The notes below the pieces were generated by a model that did not search any database, was not told the DNA's origin, and saw nothing but the letters and a program-made list of their open reading frames with translations. Position numbers and translations under genes: made by a program. From DASWKG01 sp036396755 (GTDB lineage Bacteria; Actinomycetota; UBA4738; CALAEC01), in contig DASWKG010000037.1 in NCBI GenBank assembly GCA_036396755.1, positions 1 to 11,788 of the forward strand: a DNA stretch of 11,788 nucleotides. Reading direction: 5' to 3'. Below are positions 6,490-11,788 of this stretch, piece after piece; the stretch's first letter is position 1, and the number at the start of each line of letters is the position of its first letter.

Positions 6490-7278
6490 ATGACCACGAT
6501 CCACGACCTTGCCGCCTGGAAGGCCGAGGGGCGCCGCTTCGCGATGCTTACCGCCTACGACTACCCGACGGCGCGCGTCCTCGACGAGGCCGGCATCCCC
6601 GTGCTCCTCGTCGGCGACTCGCTGGCGAACGTCGTCCTCGGCTACGAGACCACCCTGCCGGTGACGATGGAGGAGATGCTCCACCACACGAGGGCGGTCG
6701 CCCGCGGGGCGAAGGACGCCCTCGTCGTCGGGGACATGCCGTTCATGTCCTACCAGGCGTCCCCCGAGGAGGCCGTGCGCAACGCGGGCCGGTTCCTCAA
6801 GGAGGGGGGCGCCCAGGCGGTGAAGCTGGAGGGGCCCCACCTCGAGCTGGTGGCCCGGTTGAGCAGCCAGGGGATCCCGGTCATGGGGCACCTCGGCCTC
6901 ACCCCGCAGTCGGTGCACCAGATGGGTGGCTACCGGGTGCAGGCCCGGAGCGAGGAGGCCGCCGACCGCCTGCTCGAGGACGCGCTCGCGCTCGAGAAGT
7001 CGGGCGCCTTCGCATTGGTGCTCGAGGGCGTGCCGTCCGAGGTGGCGCGGCGGGTCACCGAGGCGCTTCGGACGCCCACGATCGGCATCGGCGCCGGGCC
7101 CGCCTGCGACGCCCAGGTGCTGGTGATCCACGACCTGCTGGGCCTCTCGTTCGGGCCTCCGCCGAGGTTCGTGAAGCCCTACGCCGACCTCCGGACCGAG
7201 ATCGGGCGGGCCGCCCGGGCCTTCGCCGACGAGGTGGCGTCGGGCGCGTTCCCCGACGAGGAGCACGCCTACTCCTGA
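6490..7278 (+). CDS. panB: 3-methyl-2-oxobutanoate hydroxymethyltransferase (ketopantoate hydroxymethyltransferase)
   Basis: 262 residues, the usual length. PanB transfers a hydroxymethyl group from 5,10-methylenetetrahydrofolate to alpha-ketoisovalerate to make ketopantoate, the first committed step of pantothenate and coenzyme A synthesis, in the cytoplasm. Family signatures are all present: MLTAYDYPTA (19-28), VGDSLANVVLGYETTLPVTM (41-60), GDMPFMSYQ (81-89), AVKLEG (110-115), MGHLGLTPQS (132-141), LEGVP (178-182) and TIGIGAGP (197-204). Metal-binding Asp43, Asp82 and Glu114 and catalytic Glu180 correspond to the residues known in E. coli PanB. The ATG at 6490 is preceded by AAGGAGG at 6475-6481; an in-frame GTG at 6433 has no such site and would add a non-conserved extension. 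No other pantothenate gene is next to it and no clear terminator follows, so read-through into rpsF is possible. Confidence 0.97.
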   Translation: MTTIHDLAAWKAEGRRFAMLTAYDYPTARVLDEAGIPVLLVGDSLANVVLGYETTLPVTMEEMLHHTRAVARGAKDALVVGDMPFMSYQASPEEAVRNAGRFLKEGGAQAVKLEGPHLELVARLSSQGIPVMGHLGLTPQSVHQMGGYRVQARSEEAADRLLEDALALEKSGAFALVLEGVPSEVARRVTEALRTPTIGIGAGPACDAQVLVIHDLLGLSFGPPPRFVKPYADLRTEIGRAARAFADEVASGAFPDEEHAYS

Positions 7279-7350
7279 GAAAGGGCGGTTCCGGGGAGGA
7301 CCATGTCAGACCCCCCTGCTAGCGTGGGCCCGTGAGCCGGAAGGGCCGGA

Positions 7351-7359
7351 TGCTAGTAT
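7351..7359 (+). promoter_or_regulatory. Extended -10 of a probable rpsF operon promoter
   Basis: TGCTAGTAT is a TGN extended -10 followed by TAGTAT; a start near 7366 would give a leader of about 50 nt. A second, weaker copy of the motif (TGCTAGCGT, 7317-7325) could be an upstream promoter. No good -35 is visible for either. Confidence 0.4.
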
Positions 7360-7400
7360 CTGAGCGTTCCACCCCTGCTCCCGCTTGGGGGCCGCTCAGA
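7359..7400 (+). promoter_or_regulatory. Stem-loop in the rpsF leader, candidate S6:S18 autoregulatory site
   Basis: TCTGAGCG (7359-7366) and CGCTCAGA (7393-7400) form a perfect 8-bp outer stem. Inside, CCCC (7372-7375) can pair with GGGG (7387-7390), or GCTCCC with GGGGGC (7377-7382 with 7387-7392). CCG at 7392-7394 lies at the 3' junction of the inner and outer stems. The S6:S18 complex is known to bind its own mRNA leader at a stem-bulge element with a conserved CCG. The outer stem exists in RNA only if transcription starts upstream of 7359. Confidence 0.3.
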
Positions 7401-7415
7401 CCAGAGGAGGTGGTA

Positions 7416-7712
7416 GTGCGAGAGTACGAGATCCTGGTGATCGTCGACCCCGACGTGGAAGACGCGGCGGTCGACGGCGTCGTCGAGCGCATCACGAAGA
7501 TCGTGACCGACGCCGGCGGGCAGGTGGCCAACGTGGACAAGTGGGGCCGCCGCAAGCTCGCCTACGAGATCGACCACAAGACCGAGGGTGTCTACGTGCT
7601 CGTCACGTTCACGTCCGACACCCCGGCGGTGAACGAGCTCGAGCGGGTGCTGCTGCTCGCCGACGAGGTGACGCGATTCAAGGTCGTCAGGAAGGTCGTC
7701 CAGACCGCCTGA
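7416..7712 (+). CDS. rpsF: 30S ribosomal protein bS6
   Basis: 98 residues, a typical bacterial S6. It starts with REYEILVIVDPD, the first beta-strand of the ferredoxin-like fold. GGQVANVDKWGRRKLAYEID (34-53) is the family's most conserved segment, and it ends with RFKVVRKV. S6 pairs with S18 in the central domain of the 30S subunit. The GTG start at 7416 is preceded by AGGAGG (7405-7410) with 5 nt spacing and gives the conserved N-terminus; an extension to 7332 is not S6-like. It heads the rpsF-ssb-rpsR-rplI cluster, which places S6 and S18 in one operon. Confidence 0.97.
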   Translation: MREYEILVIVDPDVEDAAVDGVVERITKIVTDAGGQVANVDKWGRRKLAYEIDHKTEGVYVLVTFTSDTPAVNELERVLLLADEVTRFKVVRKVVQTA

Positions 7713-7726
7713 CGCAGGGCTTCCCC

Positions 7727-7757
7727 TCCCTCGATGCCGGGCCATCGGCCCGAGGGA
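7727..7757 (+). other. Strong intergenic hairpin between rpsF and ssb
   Basis: TCCCTCG (7727-7733) pairs with CGAGGGA (7751-7757), and inside, after a small internal loop, GCCG (7736-7739) pairs with CGGC (7746-7749) around a 6-nt loop. There is no U-tract, so it is not a standard terminator. It could be an mRNA processing or stability element that sets different levels of rpsF and ssb. Confidence 0.4.
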
Positions 7758-7783
7758 CGAACGCATGCAAGGTGGTGATGAAG

Positions 7784-8239
7784 ATGGCCAGCGAGAACCA
7801 GGTCGTCATCGTGGGCAACCTCACCGATGACCCCGAGCTGCGGTACACGCCGAACGGCGCCGCCGTGGCCAACTTCAGCGTGGCCGTGAACAAGCGCTAT
7901 AAGGACGAATCGGGCCAGTGGGTCGACGGCGAGACCTCGTTCTTCCGGGTGAACTGCTGGAGGACGATGGCCGAGAACGCCGCCGAGTCGCTGACCCGGG
8001 GGACCCGGGTCGTGGTGGCCGGCCGGCTTCGGCAGCGGTCGTGGGAGTCGCAGGACGGCGACAAGCGGACCGCGATCGAGATCGAGGCCGACGAGATCGG
8101 CCCGAGCCTGAAGTGGGCGACCGCCAAGGTCGAGAAGCAGAGCCGCGGAGGCTCGGACTACAGCAACAACGTTCGAGTGGGAGCGGGAGGGCCGCCATCG
8201 GGGCCGCCCGAGAGCCCGCCCCCGCTCGAGCCGGCGTGA
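7784..8239 (+). CDS. ssb: Single-stranded DNA-binding protein
   Basis: 151 residues. The OB-fold covers about 5-112: NQVVIVGNLTDDPELRYTPN (5-24), VANFSVAVNKRY (28-39), FFRVNCWRTMAENA (53-66), GTRVVVAGRLRQRSWE (73-88) and the C-terminal strand AIEIEADEIGPSLKWA (97-112). Trp59 and Trp87 lie where SSB commonly has DNA-stacking aromatics. The protein coats single-stranded DNA in replication, repair and recombination. The C-terminal tail is short, Gly/Pro-rich and ends PPPLEPA; the acidic DDDIPF-type tip that recruits partner proteins is missing. ATG 7784 is chosen because AAGGTGG lies 8 nt upstream; a second in-frame ATG two codons earlier is possible. It sits between rpsF and rpsR, as usual in bacteria. 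Confidence 0.95.
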   Translation: MASENQVVIVGNLTDDPELRYTPNGAAVANFSVAVNKRYKDESGQWVDGETSFFRVNCWRTMAENAAESLTRGTRVVVAGRLRQRSWESQDGDKRTAIEIEADEIGPSLKWATAKVEKQSRGGSDYSNNVRVGAGGPPSGPPESPPPLEPA

Positions 8240-8252
8240 GGAGGGACCGACA

Positions 8253-8543
8253 CTGGCACGCAAACAGCAGCGAGACAGGGACCGCGGGAGCAAGCGCGAG
8301 GGCAAGCGGGATCGCGACGACGATCCCAGGAAGAGGCAGCGCAAGAAGTACTGCGCCTTCTGCCGCGACCAGGTGAAGTTCATCGACTACAAGGACACGC
8401 ACGCTCTCCGGAAGTACATCTCGGACCGCGGGAAGATCCGCGCGCGCCGGGTGACCGGGACGTGCTCCCAGCATCAGCGCGACGTCGCGATGGCGGTGAA
8501 GAACGCCCGCGAGATGGCGCTCCTTCCCTTCTCGCAGCGATGA
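8253..8543 (+). CDS. rpsR: 30S ribosomal protein bS18, zinc-binding type, apparent CTG start
   Basis: 96 residues. After a basic/acidic N-terminal extension (1-30) comes the S18 core: KKYCAFC (31-37), FIDYKDTHALRKYISDRGKI (43-62), ARRVTGTCSQHQRDVAMAVK (64-83) and NAREMALLPF (84-93). Cys34, Cys37, Cys71 and His74 form the ligand set of the zinc-binding (C+) form of S18. The start is inferred as CTG at 8253: AGGAGGG (8239-8245) precedes it with normal spacing, the first residues ARKQQR look like an S18 start, and no ATG, GTG or TTG occurs in frame close upstream. The first in-frame standard start is the GTG of Val41, inside the core. The stop overlaps the rplI ATG (ATGA), so the two are translationally coupled. 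Confidence 0.93.
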   Translation: MARKQQRDRDRGSKREGKRDRDDDPRKRQRKKYCAFCRDQVKFIDYKDTHALRKYISDRGKIRARRVTGTCSQHQRDVAMAVKNAREMALLPFSQR

Positions 8544-8986
8544 AGGTCATCCTGCAGCGAGAGGTGGAGAAGCTCGGCGACACGGGCGACGTCGTCGACG
8601 TGAAGGACGGCTACGCCCGCAACTTCCTCCTGCCCAGGGGCCTCGCCATCCAGGCCACCCGCGGGGCGCTCCAGCACATCGAGCGCCTGAAGGTGACCCG
8701 CGAGGCGAAGGAGGCCAAGGGCAAGCAGGAGGCCGAGGCGCTCGCCGCCAAGATCACGAAGACGCCCGTCCAGATCGGCGCCCAGGCGGGCGAGGAGGGG
8801 AAGCTGTTCGGGAGCGTGACCGCCGAGCGGATCGCCGAGGCGGTCTCGGCCACCCTCGGCCAGGACTTCGACCGCCGGAAGATCATGCTCGAGGAGCCGA
8901 TCCGCAGCACGGGCACCCACGAGGTCCAGATCCACCTCCACCCCGAGGTGAACGCGACCCTGACGGTCTTCGTGGTCGCCGAGTAG
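8540..8986 (+). CDS. rplI: 50S ribosomal protein bL9
   Basis: 148 residues, the standard length. It starts MKVILQREVEKLGDTGDVVD and continues KDGYARNFLLPRGLA (22-36), the highly conserved N-terminal rRNA-binding domain. The long connecting helix (about 41-75) is rich in Lys, Glu and Ala. The C-terminal domain (about 76-148) includes GKLFGSVT (87-94) and TGTHEVQIHLHPEV (124-137). L9 binds 23S rRNA near the L1 stalk and helps keep the reading frame. No ribosome-binding site precedes its ATG; translation is probably coupled to rpsR through the ATGA overlap. A strong terminator follows, so it ends this operon. Confidence 0.98.
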   Translation: MKVILQREVEKLGDTGDVVDVKDGYARNFLLPRGLAIQATRGALQHIERLKVTREAKEAKGKQEAEALAAKITKTPVQIGAQAGEEGKLFGSVTAERIAEAVSATLGQDFDRRKIMLEEPIRSTGTHEVQIHLHPEVNATLTVFVVAE

Positions 8987-9002
8987 GGCGCATCGTAGGC
9001 CG

Positions 9003-9036
9003 AACGGCGGGGCTCCGGCCCCGCCGTTTTTCTTTT
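9003..9036 (+). terminator. Intrinsic terminator after rplI
   Basis: AACGGCGGGGC (9003-9013) and GCCCCGCCGTT (9018-9028) form a perfect 11-bp stem closed by a TCCG tetraloop, followed by a T-rich tract (TTTTTCTTTT). It separates the ribosomal operon from dnaB. Confidence 0.93.
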
Positions 9037-9060
9037 CCGTGTCGGTGTCTTCTGCCATAC

Positions 9061-9076
9061 TCGAACAAGCGTTCGA
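9061..9076 (+). promoter_or_regulatory. LexA (SOS) box upstream of dnaB
   Basis: TCGAACAAGCGTTCGA is an exact match to the mycobacterial/actinobacterial LexA operator TCGAAC-N4-GTTCGA, a perfect palindrome in both half-sites. A possible -10 (CATACT, 9056-9061) touches its left edge, where bound LexA would block a start near 9067. It is 147 nt before the dnaB start and 25 nt after the terminator tract. Confidence 0.75.
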
Positions 9077-9078
9077 AG

Positions 9079-9138
9079 TGTGGAAAACCGGGGGCGAGGT
9101 CAGCCTTGGGGGGCGGGGTTCTCAACAGCATTTCCACA
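9079..9138 (+). repeat. Inverted pair TGTGGAAA / TTTCCACA, possible DnaA boxes
   Basis: TGTGGAAA (9079-9086) and TTTCCACA (9131-9138) are perfect reverse complements separated by 44 nt. Both resemble the TTNTCCACA DnaA box; the left copy read on the minus strand is TTTTCCACA. They could bind DnaA at the dnaB promoter or form the base of an mRNA leader stem. Two sites are far too few for an origin. Confidence 0.35.
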
Positions 9139-9171
9139 GCCCCTCCTCCGCGGATGCCCAAGTTGTTCCCG

Positions 9172-9201
9172 TTGTGATCAACCGGCCGGGGTCGCTACGG
9201 T
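9172..9201 (+). promoter_or_regulatory. Probable dnaB promoter
   Basis: TTGTGA (9172-9177), an 18-bp spacer and TACGGT (9196-9201) make a plausible housekeeping promoter. The start would be near 9208, leaving a short leader with AAGGGAGG (9213-9220) just before the GTG at 9224. A GATCA lies at the start of the spacer. It is inferred from pattern only. Confidence 0.45.
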
Positions 9202-9223
9202 TCCCAAGGCCGAAGGGAGGCAC

Positions 9224-11788
9224 GTGGCACGGACAGCAGACGAGATCCGGCGGCCCGGCCGGCCGGAGCGGATCCCCCCGCACAACCTCGAGGCCGAGGA
9301 GGCCGTCCTGGGCTCGATGATGCTGTCGGGCGAGGCGGTCGCCCAGGCGTCGGAGATCCTGAAGGCGAGCGACTTCTACCGCTCGGCCCACGGCAAGATC
9401 TACGTGGCGCTCCTCGACCTCTACGCGCGAGGGGAGCCCGTCGACGGCATCAGCACGGTGGAGGAGCTCCGCCGCCGGAGCACACTCGAGGAGGTGGGCG
9501 GCCATCTGTTCGTCCACCACCTGCTCGAGGTCGTGGCGACGCCCGCGAGCGCAGCCCACTACGCGCGGATCGTCGCCGACCACGCGCTGCTGCGGCGGCT
9601 GATCGACGCGGGGTCGCAGATCATCCAGAAGGCGTACGACGTGCCCGAGGACCCCGAGGGGCTCGCCGACGAGGCCGAGGGCCTCATCTACGGGGTGGCG
9701 CGGCACGGGGAGCAGGACGAGATCGTCACACTCAGCCAGCTCGTCCACGACAGCATGGAGTCGCTGGAGCGGCTGCACGACCGCGAGGCGGGGTTCAGCG
9801 GGCTGCAGACCGGGTTCAACGACCTCGACAACCTGCTCCAGGGGTTCCAGCCGGGCAACCTCATCATCGTGGCGGCCCGGCCGGGGGTCGGGAAGTCGTC
9901 GCTCGCCACGAACATCGCCCGGAACGCGGCGGTCGACCACGACGTGCCGATCGCGATGTTCTCCCTCGAGATGTCCCGCATGGAGATCGGGATGCGGCTG
10001 CTCTGCAGCGAGGCGCGCATCGGCTGGGACAAGGTGCGCGCGAACCGCGTGGCCGCCGAGGACTGGGGGCGGATCGTCGAGGCCGCCGAGGTCCTCGACC
10101 GCGCGCCCATGTTCATCGTCGACTCGGGGAACGCCACGATCGTCGACATCCGGGCGAAGGCCCGGCGCCTCAAGTCGAGTACGAGGGGGCTCGGGCTGGT
10201 CATCGTCGACTACCTCCAGCTGATGTCGAGCCACTACCGCGTCGACAACCGCCAGCAGGAGATCGCCGAGATCTCGAGGTCGCTGAAGCTCCTCGCCAAG
10301 GAGCTCGAGATCCCCGTGATCGCCGTCTCCCAGCTCAACCGCGACCCCGAGCGAAGGACCGACAAGCGCCCCCAGCTCGCCGACCTTCGTGAATGCGTGA
10401 CCGGCGACACGCCCGTCGTCCTGTCCGACGGTCGACGGGTGCCCATCCGCGACCTGGTCGGCACGCGCCCCGAGGTCGTGGCCGTCTCACCTGAGGGGAA
10501 GCTGGTGCTCGCCGAGAGTGACCTCGTCTGGAGGGTCGGGCGCCGCCCCGTGTTCCAGGTCCGGCTCGCCAGCGGCCGGACCATCCGGGCGACCGCCGAG
10601 CATCGACTGTTCGCCGCCTCGGGCTGGACGCGGCTGCGGGATCTGGGCGTCGATGACCGCTTGGCGATCGCTCGGAGACTGCCGGAGCCGGCGACGACAG
10701 AGCGCTGGCCGGAGCTGCGTGTAGCGTTGCTCGGGCAGCTTGTCGGGGACGGAAGTTACCTGAAGGGACAGCCGATGCGGTACGCCACCGCCTCGGAGGA
10801 AAACAGCGCGCTGGTCACCGAGGCTGCATCGTTCGAGTTCGCCTCCCCGGTCAAGCGCTACGCGGGTCGCGGCAAGTGGCACCAGCTCCTGATCTCCGGA
10901 AACGGCAACCGGTGGCACCCCAAGGGCGTCAACAAGTGGCTGCGAGACCTGGGCATCTTCGGCCAGCGCTCCCACGAGAAGCGGCTGCCCCAGGAGGTCT
11001 TCCGTCTGGGGAACGAACAGGTGGCCCTCTTGCTTCAGCATCTGTGGGCCACCGACGGGTGCATCTTCGTGCCTGATTCGAGACGACGTCCGCCTTCTGT
11101 TTACTTCGCAACAGCGAGTAGCGGCTTGGCATCGGATGTTGCCGCGTTGCTGCTCCGCCTGGGGATCGTGGCTCGGATCAGGAATGTGCAGCAGAGGGGA
11201 TCGAGCTGGTATCGGGTCGATGTCTCGGGGGGCTCCGACCAGCGTCGCTTCCTCGGCGCGGTTGGATCGTTTGGCCCGAGGATCGCGCCGGGAGAGCGGC
11301 TCCGAGCGCGACTCGAAGGTGTTGGCATCAACACGAACGTGGATACATTGCCGACCGAGGTCTTCACGCGCGTTCGTCGTCGGATGGCGGAGGTCGGCGT
11401 TTCGCAGCGCGCGATGGCGAAGCTCAGGGGGACAATGTACGGGGGCACGTCCCACTTCCGCTTCTCCCCATCGAGGCGGACGGTCGCGGGATACGCGGAG
11501 ATCCTCGATGATGACCAGCTCCGGGCGCAAGCCACCAGCGATCTCTTCTGGGATCGGATCGTCTCGATCAAGCCGACTGGAGTAGAGGAGGTCTTCGATC
11601 TCACCGTGCCGGGCCCGGCCTCGTGGTTGGCGGACGGAATCGTCTCCCACAATTCTGGAAGCTTGGAACAGGACGCGGACGTCGTCTTGCTTCTGCACCG
11701 GGACGAGATGTACACCGACGAGCCCGACAAGAAGGGGCTGGCCGATGTGATCGTGGCGAAGAACCGGAATGGGCCGACCGACAAGGTG
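9224..11788 (+). CDS. dnaB: Replicative DNA helicase DnaB, interrupted by an intein, 3' end outside window
   Basis: 855 codons are visible: an N-extein of 390 residues, a 420-residue intein and the first 45 residues of the C-extein. DnaB is the hexameric helicase that unwinds DNA ahead of the replisome. The N-terminal domain (about 18-120) starts with IPPHNLEAEEAVLGSMM. The RecA-like domain follows, with TGFNDLDNLLQGFQPG, Walker A ARPGVGKSS (218-226, Lys224), FSLEMS, Walker B VIVDYLQLM (Asp329) and SQLNR (369-373). The intein splits motif H4: DLRE lies before it and SGSLEQDADVV after it, so splicing restores DLRESGSLEQDAD. The C-extein contains KNRNG, the arginine-finger region. GTG 9224 is chosen for AAGGGAGG just upstream and the short Arg-rich N-terminus before the conserved domain. 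dnaB has its own promoter region, separated from rplI by a terminator. Confidence 0.97.
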   Translation, partial: MARTADEIRRPGRPERIPPHNLEAEEAVLGSMMLSGEAVAQASEILKASDFYRSAHGKIYVALLDLYARGEPVDGISTVEELRRRSTLEEVGGHLFVHHLLEVVATPASAAHYARIVADHALLRRLIDAGSQIIQKAYDVPEDPEGLADEAEGLIYGVARHGEQDEIVTLSQLVHDSMESLERLHDREAGFSGLQTGFNDLDNLLQGFQPGNLIIVAARPGVGKSSLATNIARNAAVDHDVPIAMFSLEMSRMEIGMRLLCSEARIGWDKVRANRVAAEDWGRIVEAAEVLDRAPMFIVDSGNATIVDIRAKARRLKSSTRGLGLVIVDYLQLMSSHYRVDNRQQEIAEISRSLKLLAKELEIPVIAVSQLNRDPERRTDKRPQLADLRECVTGDTPVVLSDGRRVPIRDLVGTRPEVVAVSPEGKLVLAESDLVWRVGRRPVFQVRLASGRTIRATAEHRLFAASGWTRLRDLGVDDRLAIARRLPEPATTERWPELRVALLGQLVGDGSYLKGQPMRYATASEENSALVTEAASFEFASPVKRYAGRGKWHQLLISGNGNRWHPKGVNKWLRDLGIFGQRSHEKRLPQEVFRLGNEQVALLLQHLWATDGCIFVPDSRRRPPSVYFATASSGLASDVAALLLRLGIVARIRNVQQRGSSWYRVDVSGGSDQRRFLGAVGSFGPRIAPGERLRARLEGVGINTNVDTLPTEVFTRVRRRMAEVGVSQRAMAKLRGTMYGGTSHFRFSPSRRTVAGYAEILDDDQLRAQATSDLFWDRIVSIKPTGVEEVFDLTVPGPASWLADGIVSHNSGSLEQDADVVLLLHRDEMYTDEPDKKGLADVIVAKNRNGPTDKV
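10394..11653 (+). mobile_element. DnaB intein with LAGLIDADG homing endonuclease (420 residues)
   Basis: The segment starts with Cys1 (CVTGDTPVVLSDG, block A) and ends GIVSHN, with His419, Asn420 and Ser as the first C-extein residue. Block B is GRTIRATAEH (Thr67, His70). The endonuclease core has both LAGLIDADG helices: LLGQLVGDGSY (Asp119, block C) and LLQHLWATDGCI (Asp221, block E). KRLP fits block D and LASDVAALLLRLGIVARI fits block H. A basic, helix-rich segment containing MAEVGVSQRAMAKLRG may contact DNA. Block F is VEEVFDLTVPGPASWLADG. The reading frame is open throughout and both catalytic aspartates are kept, so splicing and homing may both be active. The block F histidine is replaced by Ala/Ser. 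Codon use has many more A/T third positions than the exteins, a sign of transfer. The two end blocks closely resemble the Synechocystis DnaB intein as I remember it. Confidence 0.96.

Noticed and set aside
6373..7266. Long N-terminal extension of the minus-strand lipoprotein frame across panB
   Set aside because: panB is unmistakable on the plus strand; the lipoprotein's own signal peptide and lipobox begin just after 6372.
8160..8260. Frameshift hiding an acidic SSB tail
   Set aside because: None of the three plus frames beyond residue 120 gives an Asp-rich tip ending in Pro-Phe, so the missing tip is reported as real.
8474..9058. Minus-strand frame whose ATG directly abuts the LexA box
   Set aside because: It would have to read through the terminator hairpin and is the antisense of rplI; the protein is low-complexity. 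The LexA box is therefore assigned to the dnaB side.
9061..9138. Possible replication origin
   Set aside because: Only two DnaA-like boxes and no AT-rich unwinding region; dnaA, dnaN, parA and rpmH are not in the window.
9039..9320. Plus-strand frame starting at GTG just after the terminator
   Set aside because: No ribosome-binding site, no recognisable protein, and it overlaps the dnaB promoter and start in another frame.

Overview
The window looks like chromosomal DNA from a high-GC member of the Actinomycetota, probably a poorly studied lineage. Four things point that way. Third codon positions are overwhelmingly G or C. The block rpsF-ssb-rpsR-rplI-dnaB has the order usual in actinobacteria. 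An exact actinobacterial-type LexA box (TCGAAC-N4-GTTCGA) is present. Several genes show a -10 hexamer exactly 6 nt before the start codon, as in leaderless transcription. No tRNA, rRNA, CRISPR array or insertion sequence was seen. The longest gene-free stretch is 8987-9223 (237 nt), which holds a terminator, the LexA box, an inverted repeat and the likely dnaB promoter.

Left part, minus strand (1-3055). Reading right to left, an ECF sigma factor gene overlaps the gene for a membrane-anchored TolB/WD40-like beta-propeller protein, its probable anti-sigma or sensor partner; both start with TTG. A frameshifted remnant of a second propeller gene follows, then the 5' part of a GT87/DUF2029-type multi-pass membrane glycosyltransferase that runs off the window.

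Middle, envelope genes (3130-6372). A DUF2207 membrane protein with a Gly-rich tail and a lipoprotein with an AMIN-like domain are on the plus strand. A second lipoprotein, convergent on the minus strand, shares the bases of its stop codon with the first (CTAG).

Right part, core metabolism, translation and replication (6490-11788). panB (first step of pantothenate synthesis) is followed by rpsF (bS6), ssb, rpsR (bS18, apparently starting at CTG and easily missed) and rplI (bL9). A strong intrinsic terminator closes this group. dnaB then starts under its own promoter and is interrupted by a full-length 420-residue intein carrying a LAGLIDADG homing endonuclease; the helicase C-terminus runs off the window.

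I did not find a clearly new defence or biosynthetic system. The most interesting points are the LexA box upstream of dnaB, the dnaB intein with signs of flanking co-conversion and no F-block histidine, the CTG-started rpsR, an SSB without the acidic C-terminal tip, and the sigma/propeller pair with a candidate self-regulated promoter.
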